From Desulfobacterales bacterium (lineage in GTDB: Bacteria > Desulfobacterota > Desulfobacteria > Desulfobacterales > JAFDCJ01): a DNA stretch of 5,983 nucleotides. The notes beneath the pieces are model-generated. The model searched no databases and had not been told where the DNA came from. It saw only the letters and a list, made by a program, of their open reading frames with translations. A program made the position numbers and the translations under genes. Every line of letters starts with the position of its first letter. The first letter of the stretch is position 1. This document shows positions 1 to 4,672 of this stretch, one piece after another. The DNA is taken from assembly GCA_020345785.1 (NCBI GenBank), contig CP070771.1, positions 1,426,018-1,432,000 of the forward strand. The letters run 5' to 3'.

Positions 1-1
1 T

Positions 2-1273
2 CCGTTCGATGTCATCTTTTCGGATTTGACCGTCTTGGGGGAAGCTTCGCCGGCAAATGATTATACGGATGCCGTCAGGACTTTTAAAGAACCGAACTTC
101 ATGACGGAGGTTGTGGTGCTGGCATCAAAGGAGTCGATCCGACTTGCCGTCAAAGCCGTCAAAGCCGGTGTTCACAACTATCTGACCTATCCCATTGATC
201 CGTACGAAGTTCGGCTGGTGATCGAATCCCTGAACGAATCGCCCACCACCAACTTAGAGTTGGACTATTTACGGGACCATTTCTGGAAATCCGAGTGGCT
301 GGCTGTCATCCACACCAAGACTGCCGGGATGCGGGAAGTGTTCAAAAAGATCCGGGCGGTTGCGCCTACCAAAGCGACCGTGCTGTTGATTGGAGAAACC
401 GGAACGGGCAAGGGGTTGCTGGCCAGAATCATCCATCGGCACAGCAACCGCTGTGATGACCCTTTCATCAGCGTCCACTGCGGTGCGATTCCGGACACCC
501 TGCTGGAAAGTGAATTGTTCGGGCATGAAAAAGGCGCCTTCACGGGGGCGGTGCGCCGAAAGCCGGGTAAGTTCGAAATGGCGCGCGGCGGCACCATTTT
601 TTTGGATGAAATCGGCACCATCACTCCGCCGGCGCAGGTCAAGATGCTGCAGGTCCTGCAGGACGGAACCTTCAGCCGTGTCGGCGGTGAAGATGTCCTG
701 CAAACCGACGCCAGAGTCATCGCCGCCACCAATGCCGATCTATCTGCGATGTGCGACAGAGGGGAATTTCGCAATGATCTTTACTACCGCCTGAACGTAT
801 TTGCGGTTGAGGTACCGCCGCTCAGGGATCGTATTGAGGATATTCCATACCTGATTGATGTATTTTTGACAAAATTAAACCAGAAATACGGCAAGAACAT
901 CCATACCGTTCATCCTCGGGTTGTCCAGGCCCTGAAAGACTATCCCTGGCCGGGCAACATCCGTGAGCTAGAAAACCTGATGGAGCGCGCCTACATTCTT
1001 GAGACAGCGCCGCTGCTGACTTCGGACGGATTCCCTGCCGAGCTTTTTGAATCAGGCGGTCCGGCCGCTGTTTTGCCGGTAAATGTCCACCTTTCTTTGG
1101 CCGAGGCCAGGCGCAGAGCCGTCGAAAATTTTGAACGCCAATACCTCCGGGAGCTTTTTGTCCGCAACAAGGGACGGGTAAACAGTGCAGCGCAGGATGC
1201 CGGCATCAGTGCCCGTCAACTCAACAAGCTGATGGTGAAGTACGGCATTCAAAAAGAATCTTTCAGAGACTGA
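2..1273 (+). CDS. Sigma-54-dependent response regulator, NtrC/AtoC type (5' end outside window)
   Basis: This is a transcriptional activator that would remodel sigma-54 RNA polymerase by ATP hydrolysis. The frame is open from base 2, and the first eight codons (PFDVIFSD) end in the expected phospho-acceptor Asp at 23-25, so the true start lies upstream; the TTG at 26 is not it. Counting from that TTG as residue 1, the rest of the receiver runs to about 70. The AAA+ core (about 95-330) has Walker A GETGTGKG (123-130), the sigma-54 contact loop GAFTGA (170-175), Walker B TIFLDEIG (190-197), sensor I ATNAD, the FRNDLYYRLN arginine-finger region and sensor II WPGNIRELEN. A Fis-type helix-turn-helix (about 375-408, GISARQLNKLMVKYGI) ends the protein. 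The ATPase looks fully functional. The receiver is odd: the normal YLTKP motif reads YLTYP (Tyr at 188-190), and the switch Thr/Ser site appears to be Ala (LAS, 119-127). The partner kinase is not in view. The family call is very sure; the target genes are unknown. Confidence 0.97.
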   Translation, partial: PFDVIFSDLTVLGEASPANDYTDAVRTFKEPNFMTEVVVLASKESIRLAVKAVKAGVHNYLTYPIDPYEVRLVIESLNESPTTNLELDYLRDHFWKSEWLAVIHTKTAGMREVFKKIRAVAPTKATVLLIGETGTGKGLLARIIHRHSNRCDDPFISVHCGAIPDTLLESELFGHEKGAFTGAVRRKPGKFEMARGGTIFLDEIGTITPPAQVKMLQVLQDGTFSRVGGEDVLQTDARVIAATNADLSAMCDRGEFRNDLYYRLNVFAVEVPPLRDRIEDIPYLIDVFLTKLNQKYGKNIHTVHPRVVQALKDYPWPGNIRELENLMERAYILETAPLLTSDGFPAELFESGGPAAVLPVNVHLSLAEARRRAVENFERQYLRELFVRNKGRVNSAAQDAGISARQLNKLMVKYGIQKESFRD

Positions 1274-1282
1274 CTTTACTCA

Positions 1283-1552
1283 CTAGCCATTTTCATCGTC
1301 GACTAAATCTTCTAAAACAACAAATTTTTTAACAGCAATATATACACTTCCATCCACGCACTCCCTTTTTCTGCCTCTGACCTCGACTCTGCGGTTGATA
1401 TGGTTTAATAGCTCCTGCTCCAGGTGGTTGTGTTCCACCACATAGACCTCCTCTTCATTCGTATAAATTGCAATTTGAATGATCTTGCCGTTTTTGTCCC
1501 AATTATTCGGCATGATAATGCCGGTGACTTCCGGGATTTGATTTTTTTTCAT
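1283..1552 (-). CDS. Small hypothetical protein, probable OB-fold
   Basis: This is an 89-residue soluble protein of unknown function. It has alternating hydrophobic strands: VTGIIMP, IIQIAIYT, EEVYVVEH, RRVEVRGR and VYIAVKKFVVLE. The order is strand, strand, strand, a short helix (LEQELLNHI), strand, strand, which is the layout of small OB-fold domains. There is no signal peptide, membrane segment or cysteine pair suggesting metal binding. Two in-frame ATGs lie six bases apart (1558 and 1552). I prefer 1552 because the only Shine-Dalgarno-like stretch, GGGA at 1564-1561, is 8 nt from it but only 2 nt from the first ATG. The gene follows the transporter on the same strand and is probably co-transcribed; a long hairpin lies directly upstream. 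It ends 9 bp from the convergent regulator's stop. I do not recognise a named family, and the OB-fold reading is an inference from the strand pattern. Confidence 0.8.
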   Translation of the reverse strand: MKKNQIPEVTGIIMPNNWDKNGKIIQIAIYTNEEEVYVVEHNHLEQELLNHINRRVEVRGRKRECVDGSVYIAVKKFVVLEDLVDDENG

Positions 1553-1564
1553 TATCATGGTCCC

Positions 1565-1650
1565 AAATCAGCGACCACAAGCAGAATCGGGGTATGAGGA
1601 AAGGCCCCTGGAAGGGGCCGGAACCACGCTCTGCCGCTGGTCGCTGATTT
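1565..1650 (-). repeat. Long intercistronic hairpin between transporter and OB-fold gene
   Basis: An 86-base imperfect palindrome. The outer arms AAATCAGCGACCA (1565-1577) and TGGTCGCTGATTT (1638-1650) pair perfectly over 13 bp. After a 3-by-3 internal mismatch, GCAG (1581-1584) pairs with CTGC (1631-1634). The apex holds a separate perfect 7-bp hairpin, GGCCCCT-GGA-AGGGGCC (1603-1619). On the minus-strand transcript the structure lies 86 nt beyond the transporter stop, and its 3' arm ends at the base next to the GGGA of the OB-fold gene. No U-run follows it, so it is not a standard intrinsic terminator. It could be an RNA-stabilising or attenuating intercistronic element, a translational control hairpin, or a dispersed palindromic repeat. 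Confidence 0.75.
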
Positions 1651-1736
1651 ATATAAACAAGTTTGACGGCATAATGTGTTTTTCAGGATAGAGCTTGCCC
1701 CTGCAAGTTTGCGTAACATATGGCTTATGAATTTAG

Positions 1737-3065
1737 TTAGTCGGGCAGTATCGGGGGGGTGAAAAAAGTCCCCGACCACAGGACCCAGGCAATAAACAGG
1801 GTCCAGACGGCATTGGCCGTCTGTGATAACCAGTATGCAATGGCCGGACGCCCCCCGCCCACAGAGACCAACTCCTTGAAGTTGGTGCTCAGGCCGATGG
1901 ACACAAAACACAGGGCAAAAAACCAGTTGCGGTAGCCCTTGCAGACCTTGCCCACATTGGCAGCGGCGTCTGAGCCCATTACCGGTTCGACGAAAAAGGA
2001 AACGATCAAGGATGCCAGCATAAATCCAATGACAAACTTGGGAAAGCGATACCATACTTCCATCAGCGAGGGTTTTTCCCCGACCTCTTTACGCTCCAGC
2101 GACAGGGTGGCCCACAAAGCCATTAAGAATGCAGCCAGGCCGATGAGAACGTTTTGCGCCATTTTAACCATGGCGGCAACCTGCAGCGCCGCCTTGGATT
2201 TGAGAACCTCGCCGGCGGCAACCACCGCACCGGTGTTGTCGATGACGCCCCCGATCCAGGCCCCCGCCATGTTGCTCGGCAGACTCAGCAGCTTAGCCAG
2301 CGGCGGCATTACGACGATTAAAACCACCGCACACACCAGCACCCAGGCCACCATATAGCTGATCTCTTTCTTGTTGCCCTGGATGGCGCCGCCGGCGGCA
2401 ATCGTGGCCGAGACACCGCAAATCGAGTTGGCCGAAGCAATGATCGCGCTGAATCTTTCCGAAACCTGGAATTTGCGGCAGATCCAGTAGGTCATAAACC
2501 AGACAGTCGTGGCGACCAGAAGTGCCTGGATGACTCCCAGAAAGCCGGCCTTCATCACGACTGAAAACAGGATATCCGCGCCCATGCAAACCAGGCCGAT
2601 CTTTATGAAGAACTCGGTCTGACCTGCTGCCAGAAGGAATTGCGGCACCTTGAAAAAGTTACTGATAATCAGCCCGAACACCAGTGCCCAGAGGACATAC
2701 TCGATTCCCCAGTAATTTACGGATTTCTGATCGGCGATGATCAGGGCGAAAAAGCTGAGGATGAAGATCACCAAAAACCCGGGGATGTAGCGTTTCAGGT
2801 CGAATTTCAAAAAAATGCCGCCGATGAAGGTCAATATGGCGGTCGTTATGAAACAGATGAGCACTGAGAGGATGGTTCGCCACCCCTGGGGAAAAGCTTC
2901 GGCAAGACTGGTCCATTTTGCCAATTTAGGTGTTTGGGGCATCCATCCGATGATTGCCAGCAGCAAAATAAAAAGGCCGATAAACGTGGCCATCCAGTCT
3001 TCATTCTGCCAGATGGGCTGCCTTTCTTTTACCTGCTTTATTTCTTGTACCTTTTCCTGATTCAT
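1737..3065 (-). CDS. UPF0324 (YeiH-like) membrane protein, putative sulfate exporter family transporter
   Basis: A 442-residue polytopic inner-membrane protein of the Cons_hypoth698/UPF0324 family, which databases label putative sulfate exporter; the substrate is not established for most members. About ten to twelve membrane segments are visible, near residues 25-42, 63-83, 93-111, 121-137, 152-170, 173-196, 237-259, 268-285, 294-317, 340-359, 381-394 and 407-430. Family hallmarks are ANSICGVSATIAAGGAI (212-228) and IDNTGAVVAAGEVL (275-288), probably two related pore-lining elements. The polar, charged N-terminus (1-22) is not a cleaved signal. At 442 residues it is longer than the roughly 350-residue E. 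coli YeiH-type proteins, with extra N-terminal helices. The ATG at 3065 is chosen over an upstream in-frame TTG at 3083 because AAAAGGGGG (3080-3072) precedes it by 6 nt. The OB-fold gene follows downstream. Sulfate or sulfite export would suit a sulfur-metabolising anaerobe, but that is inference. Confidence 0.92.
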   Translation of the reverse strand: MNQEKVQEIKQVKERQPIWQNEDWMATFIGLFILLLAIIGWMPQTPKLAKWTSLAEAFPQGWRTILSVLICFITTAILTFIGGIFLKFDLKRYIPGFLVIFILSFFALIIADQKSVNYWGIEYVLWALVFGLIISNFFKVPQFLLAAGQTEFFIKIGLVCMGADILFSVVMKAGFLGVIQALLVATTVWFMTYWICRKFQVSERFSAIIASANSICGVSATIAAGGAIQGNKKEISYMVAWVLVCAVVLIVVMPPLAKLLSLPSNMAGAWIGGVIDNTGAVVAAGEVLKSKAALQVAAMVKMAQNVLIGLAAFLMALWATLSLERKEVGEKPSLMEVWYRFPKFVIGFMLASLIVSFFVEPVMGSDAAANVGKVCKGYRNWFFALCFVSIGLSTNFKELVSVGGGRPAIAYWLSQTANAVWTLFIAWVLWSGTFFTPPILPD

Positions 3066-3071
3066 TTCGTA

Positions 3072-3080
3072 CCCCCTTTT
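3072..3080 (-). promoter_or_regulatory. Ribosome binding site deciding the transporter start
   Basis: On the minus strand the sequence AAAAGGGGG is followed by a 6-nt spacer and ATG at 3065. It overlaps the upstream TTG candidate at 3083, which it therefore rules out as the main start. Confidence 0.7.
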
Positions 3081-3120
3081 CAATAGTTAAAACGACAACC
3101 ACCGCCCAACGGGTGCATGC

Positions 3121-3532
3121 CTAGTTGTAGCTATATGCTAGAGCAAAGCGTATGCCATTCTTACGCCCTTTCAAACGCGCTGGTTTTTGGGTCTGGAAGG
3201 TTGAAATGGCGGCTGCATCTTTTGGATAAATATCAAGGGGTTTGCATTTCAGGCCGAGGTTGCCTCTTTTACTACTGGAAATCTTTTCTGCAAATCGTAG
3301 ATGTTTGATGAAATAAGGATCGGATAAAAATCGGAAAATCAGAAAAAAAAGTTCGTATTTTTCGTCTTCATCAGAACTGAGAGTTCTAAATTCGGGGTCA
3401 TCAGAAACGTATTTAGTGACGCGCGCTTTTTTTCTTCCTCTGCACGTCGACGATGATCATTGATTTGCTAAAAAGAACAGGGATATAGCGCCCGGCGGTG
3501 AAATTTCCGGCAGGTCAACGATTGTCTGGCAT
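3121..3532 (-). pseudogene. Possible decayed or frameshifted small gene
   Basis: On the minus strand AGAGGAG is followed by an 8-nt spacer and ATG at 3532, a textbook translation start, but the frame meets TGA at codon 6 (3517-3515). Past that TGA the same frame stays open to TAA at 3415-3413 and includes IPVLFSKSMIIVDVQRKKK. At a run of seven A (3433-3427, minus strand) the reading can be joined to another frame by removing one A. That frame is free of stops for 111 codons (3456-3124) up to TAG at 3123-3121. The conceptual product is rich in Lys, Asp, Glu and Ser and matches no family I recognise. The pattern suggests a gene broken by a nonsense change and a homopolymer slip, but chance open frames in AT-rich DNA could also give it. 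There is no clear start in the long frame itself. Confidence 0.22.
3368..3406. promoter_or_regulatory. Candidate operator: palindrome plus 30-bp-spaced direct repeats
   Basis: A perfect 6-bp palindrome AGAACT-GAG-AGTTCT (3373-3387) overlaps one copy of TCATCAGAA (3368-3376). A second exact copy lies at 3398-3406, 30 bp later, close to three helical turns. It is in the divergent gap about 190 bp before the UPF0316 start and about 300 bp before the transporter start. No cognate regulator is identified; this is a weak structural inference. Confidence 0.25.
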
Positions 3533-3576
3533 GTCTGTTGCTCCTCTATGGTGAATGATACAGCTACTTACTTCTT

Positions 3577-4158
3577 TTGAAATTTGAAAAGCACAAGTTG
3601 GACTTGCATACGTTCATAACGGGTTTGCTTGTTTTTGCGGCCCGCATTGCCGATGTGTCGCTGGGAACGGTGCGCGTTATCGTGACGGTTCAGGGCCGGA
3701 GCGTCATCGCATTTTTCCTCGGAATTTGTGAACTGCTCATCTGGATAGCAGTGGTGAGCACGGTTATCCATAAAATTAACGCCCAGCCGATTTTAGCCTT
3801 CTTTTACGCCTTCGGTTATGCGACCGGCAATGTTGTCGGAATCAGCCTCGAGCGAAAACTGGCCCTGGGTTTTATTGTTCTGCGAGTGATTACCCGCACC
3901 GCCGGCAAGTCCTTGGCAGATCGCATCAGAGCCAAGGGACAACCGGTGACCATTTTCAGGGGTGAGGGCATGCGGGGACCGGTAGATGAGCTGTATATTG
4001 CCTGTCGCCGTCGGGAACTGAAGCGGATATTGAACATTGTCAAAGCAGAAGATCCCGATGCATTCTACATTACGGAGATGGCGCGGGATGTGAGCAAAGC
4101 GACGCGTGCGCCTCATTTTCTATTTAACGGCCGCCGGTCGGCGTTGAAGAGAAAATAA
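3577..4158 (+). CDS. UPF0316 membrane protein with DUF2179 domain
   Basis: A 193-residue integral membrane protein of unknown function. Three membrane helices occupy roughly residues 12-34, 43-64 and 70-90, with the family-typical stretches ARIADVSLGTVRVI (22-35) and YATGNVVGISLERKLALG (81-98). The soluble C-terminal part (about 105-170) is a DUF2179 domain: a strand near VITRTAG, the VTIFRGEGMRGPVDELYIACRR segment (124-145), then RELKRILNIVKAEDPDAFYITE. This domain is also found at the C-terminus of YitT-type proteins and probably faces the cytoplasm as a small regulatory module. The total length suits the family. The start is uncertain: there is no in-frame ATG before the first helix, so TTG at 3577 (or 3598) must be used, and neither has a Shine-Dalgarno sequence. 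An in-frame stop at 3556 excludes a longer form. It appears to be a single-gene unit, with the repeat-rich gap behind it. Confidence 0.9.
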   Translation: MKFEKHKLDLHTFITGLLVFAARIADVSLGTVRVIVTVQGRSVIAFFLGICELLIWIAVVSTVIHKINAQPILAFFYAFGYATGNVVGISLERKLALGFIVLRVITRTAGKSLADRIRAKGQPVTIFRGEGMRGPVDELYIACRRRELKRILNIVKAEDPDAFYITEMARDVSKATRAPHFLFNGRRSALKRK

Positions 4159-4321
4159 AACTCCTATTTTTCCGTTTTATCCGGTTACAGGCGCGTAGGG
4201 CCTTTTATCAAACAGCATGTTGTCGGAAACAGGAGGTTTCAGGTGTCAGCAAAGCCGCTGGTAGCCGAAGGCTATCCCTAAAGGCGGTCAGTTTGATCGA
4301 TGAAAGAAACTTTGGTCCCGC

Positions 4322-4387
4322 GCTGACGTAGGGTCGGACTCCGCGCCGACCCATATCGGCGGGCACGGAGGCCTGCCCTGCGTCAGC
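4322..4387. repeat. Central GC-rich palindromic hairpin of the nested element
   Basis: The arms GCTGACGTAGGG (4322-4333) and CCCTGCGTCAGC (4376-4387) pair with one G/T mismatch. Inside is a perfect 7-bp hairpin, GGGTCGG (4331-4337) with CCGACCC (4346-4352), loop ACTCCGCG. Three bases, 4331-4333, are shared by both pairings, so the two folds compete. The look is that of the REP-like extragenic palindromes common in environmental bacteria. Confidence 0.7.
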
Positions 4388-4547
4388 CCTCTAAATAAAT
4401 GAAGTTTCATGTGAGATTTCTGATGCAAGGCACTTGGTAGAGGGTATAAAATTTAAGGCATTATGGATGTTTCCATTTCGATCAAACTGCTCATTCTCCG
4501 AAAGGCGAGTAAACAAGCCTGAGGCTGGTAAACTTCGGCGGCCAGCA

Positions 4548-4580
4548 GCTGACACCTGACACCTGACACCTGACACCTGA
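4548..4580. repeat. Tandem heptamer array (GACACCT)4
   Basis: Four perfect head-to-tail copies of GACACCT occupy 4551-4578, flanked by GCT and GA so that the 7-bp period runs about 4.5 units. A single copy of the same unit lies inverted at 4240-4250, in the opposite arm of the surrounding element. The array is of the slippage-prone type and is likely to vary in copy number between strains. Confidence 0.93.
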
Positions 4581-4656
4581 AATCCGAAACCAACTCGAAT
4601 GATGCGTTATAAGTCAACAAGTGTTACAAGGGCGAAGGAACGAACCGCAAAGCAAA

Positions 4657-4665
4657 AAGGGGTGA
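4657..4665 (+). promoter_or_regulatory. Strong ribosome binding site of the dehydrogenase
   Basis: AAGGGGTGA matches the anti-Shine-Dalgarno complement AAGGAGGTGA except for one missing base. It sits 7 nt before the ATG at 4673, fixing that start over the in-frame ATG at 4688. Confidence 0.8.
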
Positions 4666-4672
4666 CCCACCG

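Larger units (their letters stand above)
3066..3576. other. Divergent intergenic region without a confident gene
   Basis: A 511-bp gap between the transporter (minus) and the UPF0316 gene (plus). It must contain both promoters, yet I see no good -35/-10 pair and only a weak sigma-54-like match. A stretch at 3301-3365 is AT-rich with A- and T-runs. The plus-strand frame at 3117-3308 (63 codons) has no Shine-Dalgarno sequence and an unconvincing composition; I regard it as the shadow of an open frame on the opposite strand. The only other contents are the possible decayed minus-strand frame and the small palindrome with direct repeats, listed separately. Confidence 0.6.
4237..4582. repeat. 346-bp nested imperfect inverted-repeat element
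   Basis: Five arm pairs occur in strict nested order. A: 4237-4250 with 4548-4582, identical over 14 bases once three extra heptamers in the right arm are removed. B: 4257-4270 with 4533-4546 (12 of 14). C: CAGTTTGATCGA at 4289-4300 with 4478-4489 (12 of 12). D: GAAACTT at 4306-4312 with 4402-4408 (7 of 7). E: 4322-4333 with 4376-4387 (11 of 12). The unit could fold as one long stem with side loops in either DNA or RNA. The right half is longer, mainly through an unpaired 69-base segment (4409-4477). There is no transposase gene and no clear target-site duplication. Best explanations are a non-autonomous mobile (MITE-like) or dispersed repeat, or a structured non-coding RNA; strand is undetermined. 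Confidence 0.75.
4159..4672. other. Repeat-filled intergenic region upstream of the dehydrogenase
   Basis: A 514-bp stretch with no supportable gene. Positions 4237-4582 form a nested inverted-repeat element. The 61-codon minus-strand open frame at 4391-4576 is read through that repeat (its first residues are the translated heptamer array), so I do not treat it as a gene. Between the element and the dehydrogenase (4583-4672) there is a TATAAG at 4608-4613 that could be a -10 box, but no acceptable -35 box at the right distance. No intrinsic terminator is evident just after the UPF0316 stop. Confidence 0.65.

Noticed and set aside
1694..1707. CTTGC-CCCT-GCAAG hairpin after the transporter as a terminator
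   Set aside because: Only a 5-bp stem with no U-run following on the minus strand.
1555..2055. Minus-strand 166-codon open frame overlapping the transporter
   Set aside because: It is out of frame with the clearly coding transporter and runs on through the hairpin; its composition is that of a shadow frame.
3154..3167. Possible sigma-54 promoter on the minus strand for the transporter (GG at 3167-3166, GC at 3155-3154, 10-bp spacing)
   Set aside because: Only the GG/GC core and a few flanking bases fit; the TGGCAC and TTGC boxes are mostly mismatched, and no activator site is apparent. The nearby sigma-54 activator gene made me look, but the match is too weak to report.
3117..3308. Plus-strand 63-codon open frame
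   Set aside because: No Shine-Dalgarno sequence, cysteine- and tryptophan-rich odd composition, and opposite a longer stop-free frame.
3515..3517. In-frame TGA at codon 6 of the minus-strand start as a selenocysteine codon
   Set aside because: The bases after it offer only a 4-bp CCGG/CCGG pairing, not a bacterial SECIS hairpin, and no redox motif surrounds the codon.
4245..4285. GCAAAGCC followed by GGTAGCC and a short hairpin (TAGCC-GAA-GGCTA), reminiscent of a c-di-GMP-I riboswitch
   Set aside because: The order and spacing of the conserved blocks do not match that aptamer, and the segment is better explained as arm B of the nested inverted repeat.
4391..4576. Minus-strand 61-codon open frame
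   Set aside because: It is read through the heptamer array and the repeat arm; there is no ribosome binding site and the N-terminus is simply translated repeat.
4549..4580. Heptamer array as a CRISPR or iteron origin
   Set aside because: The units are 7 bp and contiguous with no spacers, and there is no cas or replication initiator gene nearby.
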